Source of the DNA: Parasediminibacterium sp046546515
GTDB taxonomy: Bacteria > Bacteroidota > Bacteroidia > Chitinophagales > Chitinophagaceae
DNA: 64,000 nucleotides
Assembly: GCF_046546515.1 (NCBI RefSeq)
Contig: NZ_JBKHKJ010000024.1
Location: 1-64,000, forward strand
Direction: 5' to 3'
Positions 35,243 to 44,356 of the stretch are shown one piece after another. The translations under genes and the position numbers were made by a program. Position 1 is the first letter of the stretch; every line of letters starts with the position of its first letter. The notes beneath the pieces are model-generated. The model did no database searches, was not told where the DNA came from, and worked only from the letters and a program-made list of their open reading frames with translations.

Positions 35243-35842
35243 TCAATTGATATTGTCTTTCCATCTCCATAAATGCAGGCAAGCATAGCTGCGGTAGGGC
35301 TTCCATTGGGCAGACAGTTGCAGCATATCGGCTTTCAGCTTCTTTTTATCCGAGGCATCTAGGCCATACAACTGCTGTATGGCTTGCTGAATACCTAGGT
35401 CGTCCACCGCAAATACATCCTCCCGCCCTAGGGAAAATAGCAGCAACATTTCCACCGTCCATTGGCCAACGCCTTTTATTTGGGTTAGAAGTTTAATGAT
35501 TTCATAGTTTTCCATGCCCAGCAACAGGGTATCTGTAATTTTATTTTCCAGGCAAAAGGCGGCTACATTTTGAACGTATTTTACCTTGTTGTTGCTTAAC
35601 CCTATTACCCTTAATTTTTCAAAAGGTGTGTCTATTACTTGTTGAGGTGTGGGTTCTGCACCATTGTACAACGCTAAAAACCGCTTGAAAATAATAGACG
35701 CCACTTTGGTGTTTAGCTGCTGGCTCATGATGCTGGCAATCAACCGCAGGGGTATGTTTTGGTGCAATACCAATTGGTGGGTGGCTGTGCCAAGGATGGT
35801 AGCCAGCTTTTTGTCTTTCTGCAAGTGGGCAGTATATTCCAT
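35243..35842 (-). CDS. DNA-3-methyladenine glycosylase II family (AlkA-like HhH-GPD)
   Basis: The protein has 199 residues from the ATG at 35842 (the longer frame to 35884 would place the start inside a putative operator). The helix-hairpin-helix LTQIKGVGQWTVEMLLLF and the catalytic Asp of the following VFAVDDLGIQQAI define the HhH-GPD family. It removes alkylated purines in base-excision repair. It is divergently arranged with a MarR gene, so the shared 75-bp interval is the regulatory region. Confidence 0.88.
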   Translation of the reverse strand: MEYTAHLQKDKKLATILGTATHQLVLHQNIPLRLIASIMSQQLNTKVASIIFKRFLALYNGAEPTPQQVIDTPFEKLRVIGLSNNKVKYVQNVAAFCLENKITDTLLLGMENYEIIKLLTQIKGVGQWTVEMLLLFSLGREDVFAVDDLGIQQAIQQLYGLDASDKKKLKADMLQLSAQWKPYRSYACLHLWRWKDNIN

Positions 35843-35874
35843 TGGTTGAAGATAAACTTTTGAAACAAAAAAAT

Positions 35875-35908
35875 ATTTGTACATACAAATAAAACTACTT
35901 TATATTTG
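35875..35908 (+). promoter_or_regulatory. MarR gene promoter overlapped by an inverted-repeat operator
   Basis: TTTG at 35876-35879 and TATATTTG at 35901-35908, separated by 21 bp, match the Bacteroidota -33/-7 promoter. The first element is inside the inverted repeat ATTTGTACATACAAAT (35875-35890), whose 7-bp arms mirror each other perfectly. The regulator would bind here and block transcription. A related palindrome, TTGTATATACAA, lies at 36362-36373 before the next gene. Confidence 0.7.
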
Positions 35909-35917
35909 CACTATCAA

Positions 35918-36343
35918 ATGAAGACGACGGAAAGTAAATATAACCAGTGCCTCTATTTTGCAGCCAATGCATTGGCCAGGAAAGTAGAAAAACTGGCAAT
36001 TGAAAGCTGGAAGCCTGTGGACCTTTCGCCAAGCCACGCTTATTTGCTGATGATGGTACTAGAAGAACCCGGGCTGCAGCCGGGGTGTATTGCTAACCAT
36101 TTGCAGCTTAGCCCAAGCACTATTACACGCTTGATAGAAAAACTGGAAGAGAAAAAATTGGTTATCCGCATTACGGAAGGCAAAACAACAAATGTGTTCC
36201 CTTCACCCGAAGGCAAAGAGCTGATGCCTATGCTAAAAGAATGCCTTACAGATTTCTCAAAAAGCTCGTGCGACATATTGGGCAAAGAAGAAAGCAAAAA
36301 GATGGTTTGGAATATGTGTACACTGGCCGATAAGCTGAGTTGA
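35918..36343 (+). CDS. MarR-family transcriptional regulator
   Basis: This 141-residue winged-helix regulator has its core at about residues 35-100: GCIANHLQLSPSTITRLIEKLEEKKLVIR is the HTH and wing. The ATG at 35918 was chosen, ten bases after the -7 element; an in-frame TTG four codons upstream is inside the promoter. It is likely autoregulated and a repressor of the NmrA-like and SDR genes just downstream, to which a similar operator maps. Confidence 0.9.
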   Translation: MKTTESKYNQCLYFAANALARKVEKLAIESWKPVDLSPSHAYLLMMVLEEPGLQPGCIANHLQLSPSTITRLIEKLEEKKLVIRITEGKTTNVFPSPEGKELMPMLKECLTDFSKSSCDILGKEESKKMVWNMCTLADKLS

Positions 36344-36361
36344 TTTTTTTTGTTTAATCAT

Positions 36362-36373
36362 TTGTATATACAA
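36362..36373. promoter_or_regulatory. Second MarR-type operator candidate
   Basis: Perfect 12-bp palindrome TTGTATATACAA, 25 bp before the NmrA-like start. It shares the TTGTA-NN-TACAA core with the operator at 35875-35890. Confidence 0.6.
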
Positions 36374-36398
36374 TAATAATTCTTTAAAACAAACCAGT

Positions 36399-37283
36399 AT
36401 GAATTATGTTATCACAGGTTCCTTGGGGAACATAAGCAAGCCAATAGTTGCGGCATTGGTTGCAGCTGGCCATTCGGTAAAAGTAATTACTAGCAGTGCA
36501 GACAGGGTAGCTGCCATTGAAGATCTCGGTGCTACAGCATTAGTAGGCTCCGTGGAAGAAGCAAGTTTTGTGAATAGCTCGTTTGCAGGGGCAGATGCTG
36601 TTTACCTGATGGTGCCGCCCAAATGGGCAGTAGCCAATTGGCTGGCCTACCAGCAACAAATATCAGACAACTATGTAGCTGCCATAGCTGCCAACAATAT
36701 AAAATATGTGGTGCAGCTAAGCAGCATTGGGGCGCATTTGCGCAAAGGCGCAGGCCCTATTGACGGCTTGGGCTACCTAGAAGAAAAACTAGCGCCCTTA
36801 ACGGATGTAAACTTGCTGATGCTAAGGCCTTCGTACTTCATGAACAATTTATATGGCATGATTGGGTTGGTAAAACAAGCCAATATTTTCGGGGCAAACT
36901 TTGGTGGCAAAGAGCCGCTTGTGCTGGTTGACCCAAGCGATATTGCTGCCGTGGCTTCAGAGGCATTGCTGCACTTTGCTTTCAAAGGGCATTCCATACA
37001 ATACATTGCTAGCGACGAACGCACAACAGATGAAATAGCCGCCATACTTGGCGAAGCCATTGGCAAGCCAGGCACGCCATGGGTAGTGTTTACAGATGAA
37101 CAAAGCCTTCAAGGAATGCTGGGGGCTGGCCTTGACGAAGAAATAGCCAATGGCTACACGCAAATGGGCAAATCGATAAGGGAAGGTCTGATACAAGAAG
37201 ATTATTTTAAACATAAGCCTGTATTGGGGAAAATAAAGCTGGAAGACTTTGCAAAGGGTTTTGCAGCGGCTTACAACGCATAG
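36399..37283 (+). CDS. NmrA-like NAD(P)-binding oxidoreductase
   Basis: This 294-residue atypical SDR has the Rossmann start MNYVITGSLGNISKPIVAALVAAGHSVKVI. The downstream YLEEKLAPLTDVNLLMLRPSYFMNN resembles NmrA/HSCARG-type NAD(P)H sensors and quinone-reductase-like proteins. No catalytic Tyr-x3-Lys is apparent, as expected for this branch. It lies directly after the MarR regulator with an operator before it. Confidence 0.85.
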   Translation: MNYVITGSLGNISKPIVAALVAAGHSVKVITSSADRVAAIEDLGATALVGSVEEASFVNSSFAGADAVYLMVPPKWAVANWLAYQQQISDNYVAAIAANNIKYVVQLSSIGAHLRKGAGPIDGLGYLEEKLAPLTDVNLLMLRPSYFMNNLYGMIGLVKQANIFGANFGGKEPLVLVDPSDIAAVASEALLHFAFKGHSIQYIASDERTTDEIAAILGEAIGKPGTPWVVFTDEQSLQGMLGAGLDEEIANGYTQMGKSIREGLIQEDYFKHKPVLGKIKLEDFAKGFAAAYNA

Positions 37284-37298
37284 CAAGAAACGTTTTTT

Positions 37299-37338
37299 GC
37301 CACAAAAGCACAAAAACACAAAGCAGCACAAGGAAAAA
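37299..37338. repeat. P1 left-arm fragment
   Basis: GCCACAAAAGCACAAAAACAC and a short tail between two oxidoreductase genes. Confidence 0.6.
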
Positions 37339-37371
37339 AACAATCAAATCACCAATTTAAAATTAAATAAA

Positions 37372-38106
37372 ATGAGCAAAGTAGCATTAGTTACCGGTGC
37401 CAACAAGGGCATCGGGTTTGAAACAGCCAAGCAATTGGCACAAGCAGGCGTAACTGTTTTGGCAGCATCCCGCAACGAAGAAAGGGGCTTGAAAGCAGTA
37501 GAAACATTAAAAGTCCAAGGCGTAAGCGTTACGTTTTTACAGTTGGATGTAGATAGTGATGCATCTGTACAGGCAGCGTATGACTACATCAGCAACAAGT
37601 ATGGCAAACTTGACATACTGGTGAACAATGCTGGCATCATTGTGGAAGAAGGCCACTTTGGCGACAACAACGTTACTACTATTGAAGAAAAAGCATTTAG
37701 GCAAACCTTTGACACCAACTTCTTTAGCGTTGTGAAACTTACCAATAAATTGCTTCCTTTAATAGAAAAAAGCGAAGCAGGGCGTATTGTAAACCTAAGC
37801 AGCATTTTGGGTTCTTTAACGCTTCATAGCGACCCCGATTCTCCTATTTATGCCTCTAAGCTGTTTGCATACAACACGTCTAAAACAGCATTAAATTCGT
37901 ACACCATCCACTTAGCAGCAAAATTGGCTGGCACAAATATCAAGGTAAATTCTGCACATCCTGGCTGGGTAAAAACAGAACTGGGTACCGATGCCGCACC
38001 GATGAGCATAGAAGATGGGGCAAAAACTTCTGTGGCACTAGCCCTATTAGGCAGCGATGGCCCTACAGGCAAGTATATCCACTTAGGTCAAGAACTGCCA
38101 TGGTAG
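37372..38106 (+). CDS. Short-chain dehydrogenase/reductase
   Basis: This 244-residue classical SDR has a cofactor motif TGANKGIG (about 8-15), NNAG (about 84-87), catalytic Ser in NLSSILGS and Tyr-Lys in YNTSKTALN. The carbonyl-reductase-like C-terminal PGWVKTELG points to a small-molecule ketone/aldehyde reductase. The ATG at 37372 was chosen; the longer frame runs back through a P1 repeat and the end of the NmrA-like gene. Confidence 0.92.
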   Translation: MSKVALVTGANKGIGFETAKQLAQAGVTVLAASRNEERGLKAVETLKVQGVSVTFLQLDVDSDASVQAAYDYISNKYGKLDILVNNAGIIVEEGHFGDNNVTTIEEKAFRQTFDTNFFSVVKLTNKLLPLIEKSEAGRIVNLSSILGSLTLHSDPDSPIYASKLFAYNTSKTALNSYTIHLAAKLAGTNIKVNSAHPGWVKTELGTDAAPMSIEDGAKTSVALALLGSDGPTGKYIHLGQELPW

Positions 38107-38121
38107 GTTTGTAAATTAACA

Positions 38122-38152
38122 TTTGGAAATTTAATTTATAGAGTTACATTTG
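38122..38152 (+). promoter_or_regulatory. Bacteroidota promoter for the DUF2795 gene
   Basis: TTTG at 38122-38125 and TACATTTG at 38145-38152 with exactly 19 bp between, an ideal TTTG-N19-TAnnTTTG promoter. The start codon is 16 bp downstream. Confidence 0.75.
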
Positions 38153-38168
38153 CAAAAATTTTGAAGCT

Positions 38169-38390
38169 ATGTTTTGGACCCTAGAATTAGCCAGTTATTT
38201 AGAAGAAGCTCCTTGGCCGGCCACGAAAGATGAATTGATTGACTATTCAATTCGTAGCGGTGCGCCTATTGAAGTAGTGGAGAACTTGCAAGAACTAGAC
38301 GACGAGGGCGAGATATACGAGAGCATTGAAGACATTTGGCCAGACTATCCTAGCCAGGAAGATTTTATGTTCAACGAAGACGAATATTAA
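38169..38390 (+). CDS. Small acidic DUF2795-like protein
   Basis: This 73-residue, strongly acidic protein starts MFWTLELASYLEEAPWPATKDELIDYS, has the core GAPIEVVENLQELDDEGEIYESIEDIW and ends FNEDEY. This matches DUF2795, a small conserved bacterial protein of unknown role. It has its own good promoter and is followed by a terminator. Confidence 0.86.
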   Translation: MFWTLELASYLEEAPWPATKDELIDYSIRSGAPIEVVENLQELDDEGEIYESIEDIWPDYPSQEDFMFNEDEY

Positions 38391-38421
38391 TAAGAAACTT
38401 TTCATTACATCCCTTTTGCAC

Positions 38422-38459
38422 AAAAAGAGAGGCTGCTCCATTGCATTGCCTCTCTTTTT
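38422..38459. terminator. Bidirectional terminator between DUF2795 and msrB
   Basis: A 12-bp perfect stem AAAAAGAGAGGC / GCCTCTCTTTTT with a 14-nt loop. It serves both converging genes. Confidence 0.85.
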
Positions 38460-38514
38460 CTGTTATGCCTACCCTACCAGCCATTTACTTAGCTTTACTC
38501 AAACATAATTATTC

Positions 38515-39084
38515 CTATCCCTTTTTGGCTTTTTCTGCAGCATTGTATTTTTTCTCTGCATCCTTGGCTTTTTCAAAATCAAGTACTACGCCATTGATAC
38601 AAAAACGCAAGCCTGTAGGGGGCGGGCCATCTTCAAACACATGACCCAAATGTGCCTTGCAGCGGCCGCATTGTGTTTCTGTACGACTCATGCCGTGGGT
38701 GTTGTCGGGCGTGTAAATAATAGCACCCTTGCTGATTGGCTCGTAAAAACTAGGCCAGCCGCATCCGCTTTCAAATTTGGCATCGCTTTTAAACAAAGGG
38801 TTACCACAGGCGGCGCAATAAAATGTGCCTGCTTCTTTAAAATCCTCGAATTTGCTGGTATAAGGCCTTTCCGTACCCTTTTGACGGGCTATATAGTAAA
38901 CCTCTGGGCTTAGTACTTTTTTCCACTCCTCGTCTTTCAGGTTTACTTTGCTGCTGTCTGTTTTTGAATAAACAGGGTTGTTTGTTTTTGCATTGTCCAT
39001 ATTTTTTTTATTTACGGTTGTTTGGGAATTGCAACTCTGGAATATAAAAGTTGCCGCTACTAATAAAAAATTTGTTGTTTTCAA
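38515..39084 (-). CDS. msrB: Peptide methionine-R-sulfoxide reductase, lipoprotein form
   Basis: The protein has 189 residues. A lipoprotein signal has Cys at residue 18 (IFQSC), so the enzyme is probably anchored in the periplasm. The MsrB domain starts LKDEEWKKVLSPEVYYIARQ, with zinc cysteines in CAACG and CGRCKAHLGHVF and the catalytic Cys in LRFCINGVVLDF. It reduces methionine-R-sulfoxide in damaged envelope proteins. Confidence 0.94.
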   Translation of the reverse strand: MKTTNFLLVAATFIFQSCNSQTTVNKKNMDNAKTNNPVYSKTDSSKVNLKDEEWKKVLSPEVYYIARQKGTERPYTSKFEDFKEAGTFYCAACGNPLFKSDAKFESGCGWPSFYEPISKGAIIYTPDNTHGMSRTETQCGRCKAHLGHVFEDGPPPTGLRFCINGVVLDFEKAKDAEKKYNAAEKAKKG

Positions 39085-39256
39085 TTTTTATAATTTACAG
39101 TTATATCCTTTTTTTTACTAAAGCTAGGCTTATTTAACTGGATACGCATGGGATGAAAAGCCTTACAAAAAAAACAATTTTATTGCTGTAAGGTTTTGTT
39201 AAAGCATATTTCGCAGCAATTGTTATATTCGCACCTAAAATAGCAGGATACTGTAC

Positions 39257-39841
39257 ATGTTTAATATCATTTTATTTGGCCCCCCGGGCAGCGGCAAAGG
39301 CACACAGAGTGAAAAACTGATAGCTAAGTACAACCTCAAGCACCTATCTACGGGCGATTTATTGCGGAGTGAAATTGCAGCAGCCACGCCACTTGGCATC
39401 GAGGCTAAGAAAATGATGGATCAAGGTCAGCTAGTGCCAGACGAAGTGGTGGTAGGCATGATAAGCTCGGCACTGGATGCCAACCCACAGGTAGCAGGGT
39501 TTTTGTTCGATGGTTTCCCACGGACTACAGCACAAGCAGAGGCATTGGACAAATTGCTGAAACTAAAAGGCACGTCTATAGGTATTGTGTTAGCACTGGA
39601 AGTTGGGGAAGAAGAAATAGTGTCACGCCTACTAAACAGGGGCTTAACCAGTGGCCGTAGCGACGATACCAACGAAACCATTATCAGGAACAGGATTACA
39701 GAATACAAGAACAAGACATCTATTGTAGCCAACTATTACACGGCTACCGATAAGGTAAAACATATAAAGGGGGAAGGCAGCCTAGATGAAATATTTAGTG
39801 CCCTATGTAAAGAAATAGAGGCAAAAATGCCTCAAAAATAG
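39257..39841 (+). CDS. adk: Adenylate kinase
   Basis: The protein has 194 residues, a normal short-type length. It has the P-loop GPPGSGKGTQ (about 8-17), the NMP-binding STGDLLRSEI, FDGFPRTTAQAEAL, and a LID-type segment RLLNRGLTSGRSDDTNETI without zinc cysteines. It catalyses ATP + AMP = 2 ADP and acts alone here with its own terminator. Confidence 0.96.
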   Translation: MFNIILFGPPGSGKGTQSEKLIAKYNLKHLSTGDLLRSEIAAATPLGIEAKKMMDQGQLVPDEVVVGMISSALDANPQVAGFLFDGFPRTTAQAEALDKLLKLKGTSIGIVLALEVGEEEIVSRLLNRGLTSGRSDDTNETIIRNRITEYKNKTSIVANYYTATDKVKHIKGEGSLDEIFSALCKEIEAKMPQK

Positions 39842-39866
39842 CTCTCGGAGCAAACTGCAAATGAAG

Positions 39867-39903
39867 GAAGCCCCCTCTGTACTAACTACAGTTTGGGGGC
39901 TTC
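39867..39903. terminator. Terminator after adenylate kinase
   Basis: Stem GAAGCCCCC / GGGGGCTTC with a 19-nt loop and a T-rich run, shared with the converging TPR gene. Confidence 0.85.
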
Positions 39904-39915
39904 TTATTTTTATAC

Positions 39916-40929
39916 CTACTTATAATATTCCCCCGCCGGCTGCCTGTATATTTTGTTTTGCTGGAATGCTTTAAAAAAATTCAACTCTTTATCGTGTGTG
40001 TTTGCCCATCCCTGATAAGCCTCTGGGCTAGCTGCCTCGCCAAAAATCCATTGGTTATACGCATCAAAAAAACCTTCTTTTACTAGGTATTGGTTATTGT
40101 CGAACAAATGGAAAGGTGTTTTTTCGTTTTGCTTGCTGTAAAACCAATCTAAGATAAAGCGTGTACGCAAAGCCCCTAGGCTTTCAGCATCTATACTGTT
40201 TTTCACCGCACTTTTGCTAAGGCTGATGGTTTGGTACCATGCTTTTTGGAAATCGGAGTTGGCAGGGTTTGCTGCTAGCTTGTCCAACTGGTCGCCAGCC
40301 AATATTTTTTTATAGGCATCCAGCAGTTTTACTTTGATAGTAGCAGTATGTGCGCTGTAGCTATCAAGGTTGATAAAAATTTCCCCATATTGTATTACCC
40401 AGAACAAGTCTATCTGTACTTTGCTGTAATACATGGTGGCATTGTAGTAATTGTTGCTATAGTTAGGGTCTGCTTTTATGCCAGTCTCCCACTGCAAAAT
40501 GGCATCTGACAATTTATTTTGCATGGCAAACAATTCGCCATATTCATTGTACAGTACCCCGCTTGATGCAAATTTTACCAAGCCTGCCTTGTACAATGCC
40601 TCTGCCTCTTTGTAAGCAGCTTTGCCCTTGTATGCAAGGCCTAGTGTTTGGTATACCTGCACATTGGCTTTTGGGCTGGCTATCAATTGCTTCCCAAGCT
40701 CAATGGCCTTTGCATAATCTTTTTGCAGTACCAGCAGGTAGCAATAATCGGCAAGGGCATCTGCATTGTTGGGGTCTTGCTTCAATAATGTATTATAATT
40801 GATTGCCGCATTTTCAAAATCGCCATGCATCATATAGGTTCTTGCAGTTTGGTACAAGCTAGTAGCCGGCTGGGCAAAAGCTGCAAAAAAGGAGCTTGAA
40901 AGCAGCATAGAAAAGATAAATTTTTTCAT
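39916..40929 (-). CDS. Secreted TPR-repeat protein
   Basis: The protein has 337 residues with an N-terminal signal peptide (MKKFIFSMLLSSSFFAAFAQ) and three or four tetratricopeptide repeats at about 25-165, for example ALADYCYLLVLQKDYAKAIELGKQLIA and VYQTLGLAYKGKAAYKEAEALYKAGL. The C-terminal half has no recognised domain. TPRs mediate protein-protein contacts; the partner is unknown. Confidence 0.85.
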   Translation of the reverse strand: MKKFIFSMLLSSSFFAAFAQPATSLYQTARTYMMHGDFENAAINYNTLLKQDPNNADALADYCYLLVLQKDYAKAIELGKQLIASPKANVQVYQTLGLAYKGKAAYKEAEALYKAGLVKFASSGVLYNEYGELFAMQNKLSDAILQWETGIKADPNYSNNYYNATMYYSKVQIDLFWVIQYGEIFINLDSYSAHTATIKVKLLDAYKKILAGDQLDKLAANPANSDFQKAWYQTISLSKSAVKNSIDAESLGALRTRFILDWFYSKQNEKTPFHLFDNNQYLVKEGFFDAYNQWIFGEAASPEAYQGWANTHDKELNFFKAFQQNKIYRQPAGEYYK

Positions 40930-41057
40930 TTCGTTTTGTTTTAAGCCTTTATTTTAAAAAGGGTTACAAGTACATATTATAGATACTTATAACCCTTGTA
41001 TTGGTGCATTGGTAAAGTTAATAAATTAATAAAACTATGCTACCCAGTGTTTATTTT

Positions 41058-41197
41058 GCCACAAAGCCACGAAGGCGAGAAGAAGCACTAAGAAAAAGAA
41101 GAAAAAGGATTATATGCTTTGTATTTCTTCTACCATTAGAACTTTGTGCCTCTTTGTGGCGTCGTGCCTTCGTGGCAGATTAACCAAACTTGCACCT
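41058..41197. repeat. Full P1 palindromic repeat with boundary motif
   Basis: A left arm GCCACAAAGCCACGAAGGC, purine tract, centre, and right arm ending CCTTCGTGGCAGATTAACC with the boundary motif CAAACTTGCACCT. It separates the TPR and DUF1015 genes. Confidence 0.82.
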
Positions 41198-41214
41198 AGT
41201 AGTAACATAAAACT

Positions 41215-42450
41215 TTATTCATAAATCAAGTGCGTAAGCACACCGTCCCTTAGCTTAGGCTCGAACCATGTGCTTTTAGGGGGCATAACGTTGCCACTGT
41301 CGGCAATATCAAACAATTGCTGGATGGTTACAGGGTACAGGCTAAAAGCTACTGACATGTCGCCGCTATCAACCCTCTCTGCAAGTGCTTGCAAGCCCCG
41401 GATGCCGCCTACAAAATCAATACGCTTGTCTGTGCGAGGGTCAGCTATGCCTAGGATAGCATCCAAAATATTGTTTTGCAGTATGGTAACATCCAATATG
41501 CCAATTGGGTCGGTTGTGTAAGTATTTTCCTTTGCCGTTAGTTTGTACCATGAACCGCCCAAATACATGCCAAACTCGTGCAAATTTGTGGGTTTTAAAG
41601 GGGTGTCGCCTACCACTGTAACAGTAAATTTCTCATTCAATGCATCTAGGAATTGCTCTGTTGACAGGCCATTTAGGTCTTTTGCCAAGCGGTTGTAATC
41701 CATGATGTACAATTGGTTGGACGGGAACAAGGTAGTAAGGAAATAATCGCTCCCCTCTGTTGCATCGTTGCCCAATGCTTTCCTAACTTTTGCAGCAGAA
41801 GCAGCACGATGGTGGCCATCGGCTATATAAGTGAAAGGTACTTCTGTTTCAAACAGGCTGGTGATTTTTGCCACGGTTGCATCGTTGCTAACCTGCCAAA
41901 TGGTGTTTTGTATGCCATCGTCTGCCAAGAAATCGTACAAAGGTGCATTGTTGGCTTTCCAATTGACAATCAACGTATCAATAGCTTCAACATTTTTATA
42001 AGCCAAAAACACATTGCCTGTTTGCGCGCCAGAAGTTTTAATATGGTTTATCCTATCCTGTTCTTTTTCAGGGCGGGTAAACTCATGTTTTTTGATGATG
42101 TCGTTTTCATAATCATCTACGCTGCTTACACATACTAGCCCCGTTTGGCTACGGCCGTTCATAATTAATTGGTAGATATAATAACAAGGCTTGCTTTCCC
42201 TTATCAAAGTCCCATTTTCTATAAACGCTTGTAGGTTTTCCTTTGCCTTTTCATATACTTCGGGGCTATGTATATCAACCGTTTCAGGAAGGCTTACTTC
42301 GCTTTTGGTAACCCGCAGGAACGAATAAGGGTTGCCATCTGTTTCTATGCGGGCTTCTGCACTGTTCAATACATCATAAGGCCTGCTGGCTACTTGCTTG
42401 GCAAGCTCCGCTACAGGGCGCAATGCTTTAAAAGGTTGGATGTTGCTCAT
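41215..42450 (-). CDS. DUF1015-family protein
   Basis: The protein has 411 residues, the normal length. The N-terminus MSNIQPFKALRPVAELAKQVASRPYDVLN and later RPEKEQDRINHIKTSGAQTGNVFLAY and TYIADGHHRAASAAKVRKAL are the DUF1015 family core, conserved in many bacteria. The DGHHRA phrase also occurs in ParB-like folds. The family is sometimes linked to serine/glycine metabolism, but function is not established. Confidence 0.88.
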   Translation of the reverse strand: MSNIQPFKALRPVAELAKQVASRPYDVLNSAEARIETDGNPYSFLRVTKSEVSLPETVDIHSPEVYEKAKENLQAFIENGTLIRESKPCYYIYQLIMNGRSQTGLVCVSSVDDYENDIIKKHEFTRPEKEQDRINHIKTSGAQTGNVFLAYKNVEAIDTLIVNWKANNAPLYDFLADDGIQNTIWQVSNDATVAKITSLFETEVPFTYIADGHHRAASAAKVRKALGNDATEGSDYFLTTLFPSNQLYIMDYNRLAKDLNGLSTEQFLDALNEKFTVTVVGDTPLKPTNLHEFGMYLGGSWYKLTAKENTYTTDPIGILDVTILQNNILDAILGIADPRTDKRIDFVGGIRGLQALAERVDSGDMSVAFSLYPVTIQQLFDIADSGNVMPPKSTWFEPKLRDGVLTHLIYE

Positions 42451-42501
42451 ATTGAGTTATACGTTTTTGAGTTGTACGTTATAAGTTGTATAATTGTTGT
42501 A

Positions 42502-42579
42502 TTTGGCAACTTTTGGAAAGTTACCAAATCAAGTTATCGAATCTAACAGAGCAGTTAGGCGAAAAACTTTTATGCCCCC
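42502..42579. repeat. Dispersed repeat Z, copy 2
   Basis: TTTGGCAACTTT-TGG-AAAGTTACCAAA hairpin and closing TTAGGCGAAAAACTTTTATGC, as at 14020-14084. Confidence 0.75.
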
Positions 42580-42834
42580 TGCAAAAGTAGGGGTAGGCTG
42601 GGTATATAAAAAAGGAATAAATTTGTTTTAGGGTAGTATAAGGTGGGCGTGCAAAGAGGTAATTATTAGCGATGTTTTATAAAGGGTTGAAATAACAGAA
42701 ACTCTGCTGGCAGCAGGCTTGGCAAATGAGGCACGAAAACCTAACCAAATATAGTGATGGCTATTTTGTTGATAGTTTTCCAGGTGCATAAAAGCATTCC
42801 GCTTTTGGTGTAAGCAGGTTTATAAATGTGTGAT

Positions 42835-42958
42835 AATCCCATCGGGATTTTACGTTTATAGAAATCAACCGCTGCTATCGTTCGACCTAAGCGGGGTCGC
42901 AGGTGTTTGCAGGCCAATTATTTTCTATAAACGTTTGATGCCAGCGGCATCAGAGCCG
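42835..42958. repeat. Dispersed repeat X, copy 1
   Basis: About 125 bp; read on the reverse strand it matches 45392-45516: GGCATCAAACG, TATAGAAAATAAT, a GC-rich centre, TATAAACGTAAAATCCC. The 686-bp gap 42451-43136 is built mostly of units Z, X and Y. Confidence 0.75.
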
Positions 42959-42978
42959 ACCATCAAATCAATATAAAG

Positions 42979-43080
42979 AGGCATTTAAGCAAAAAACTCC
43001 TATGCAATCAATATTCATGGTAAATAGGCTCGAAAAGCCCCAAAGGGGTGTCATATACTAGCGATGGGTGTAGCCCATCG
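42979..43080. repeat. Dispersed repeat Y, copy 2
   Basis: GCATTTAAGCAAAAAACTCC, then ATGGTAAATAGGC, the GCCCC-AAA-GGGG stem and GCGATGGGTGTAGCCCATCG. It matches copy 1 (13914-14012, opposite strand) and copy 3 (45545-45648). Confidence 0.8.
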
Positions 43081-43136
43081 AATAAGGCGTGTTAAAACAA
43101 TGCCCAATAAATTTTGGTCTTCATATCCCGCCCACT

Positions 43137-44297
43137 TTACCTATACTTGTACCAGGATCCTGTATTGAATAGCAATACGGTTTCGTCTTCTTTTACCCAG
43201 TCTTTTTCTATCAATTTTTTCAGCCCCATATAAGTGGCGCTGCCTTCTGGCGACAGCAAAATACCTTCTGAGGAAGCTATTTCATGGATGCCTTGCTCCA
43301 TTTCATCTTCACTTACGCAGATGGCTGTGCCATTGCTAGTCCTTACGGCTTCTAAAATCAAGTCCTTGGCAAATGGTCTTGGCACTGCCAAGCCTAATGC
43401 TTTTGAAGGAGTGGCTATATAACTATCGGGTATAGCACCGTATTGTAATGCCTGTATCATGGGGTTGCAATTTTCTGTTTGTACTACTACCATACGGGGT
43501 AGCTTTCCGTTTATCCAGCCCATTTCTCTCATTTCCCCAAAGGCTTTCCACATACCTATCAGGCCTGTGCCACCGCCAGTGGGGTATATGATTACATCGG
43601 GCAATTGCCAGTTGAGCTGCTCGGCTATTTCGTAGCCAAGTGTTTTCTTGCCTTCTAATCGGTAAGGTTCTTTCAGGGTACTCATGTCAAAATACCCTTT
43701 TTCTTGCTTTAGTTGCCCTGCTTTTTTGCCGCAGGCATCAATTAGCCCATCCAATAAAATCAGTTCTGCGCCATATAGCCTGCATTCTTCTTTTAGCGTT
43801 TCGCTGGTGTGCTTGGGCATGATAACAGTGGCTGCAATGCCAGCTTTTGCGGCATAAGCACTCAATGCCCCGCCCGCATTGCCAGCAGTGGGTATCACTA
43901 TATGCGCTATGTCCAGTTCCTTTGCCTTGGAAACAGCGGCACTAATGCCCCTTGCCTTAAAAGACCCAGTAGGGTTTAGTGCTTCGTCTTTTAGCAGTAT
44001 TTTGTCTATGCTTAGTTTGCCTGCTGTTTTTGATAGGTTGTAAGTGGGTGTCCAACCTTCGCCAAGGGAAACGAGGTTGCTTTCATCCAGTAATGGCAAC
44101 AAAGCTGCATACCGCCACATGGAACTAATAGAGGTATCAATTGCCTCTTTTGAAACTTGATTGGTATTATAAGCACTTAATAAAGGCTGATTGCAACAAG
44201 TAGCAAATGTTTGTAAGCTATATATACTATATTGTTTATTGCACGATGGGCAATACAAATGTGTAATAGTCGAAAGGGTTGCTATATCCTGTTCCAT
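43137..44297 (-). CDS. thrC: Threonine synthase
   Basis: This 386-residue PLP-dependent lyase makes threonine from O-phosphohomoserine. The PLP lysine is in LNPTGSFKARG (about residue 113), the phosphate-binding loop in YPTGGGTGLIG (about 236), and RLEGKKTLGYEIAEQL is conserved. The N-terminus has four cysteines (CPSC ... CC) like the zinc-ribbon-type head of archaeal/cysteate-type threonine synthases. It lies downstream of a LysR gene (60 bp) and probably shares its transcript. Confidence 0.88.
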   Translation of the reverse strand: MEQDIATLSTITHLYCPSCNKQYSIYSLQTFATCCNQPLLSAYNTNQVSKEAIDTSISSMWRYAALLPLLDESNLVSLGEGWTPTYNLSKTAGKLSIDKILLKDEALNPTGSFKARGISAAVSKAKELDIAHIVIPTAGNAGGALSAYAAKAGIAATVIMPKHTSETLKEECRLYGAELILLDGLIDACGKKAGQLKQEKGYFDMSTLKEPYRLEGKKTLGYEIAEQLNWQLPDVIIYPTGGGTGLIGMWKAFGEMREMGWINGKLPRMVVVQTENCNPMIQALQYGAIPDSYIATPSKALGLAVPRPFAKDLILEAVRTSNGTAICVSEDEMEQGIHEIASSEGILLSPEGSATYMGLKKLIEKDWVKEDETVLLFNTGSWYKYR

Positions 44298-44356
44298 GCA
44301 GTAAAGCTAAGTGGAATGATATAACTACATTGCTCACAAGTTATTATGAAGCATAA

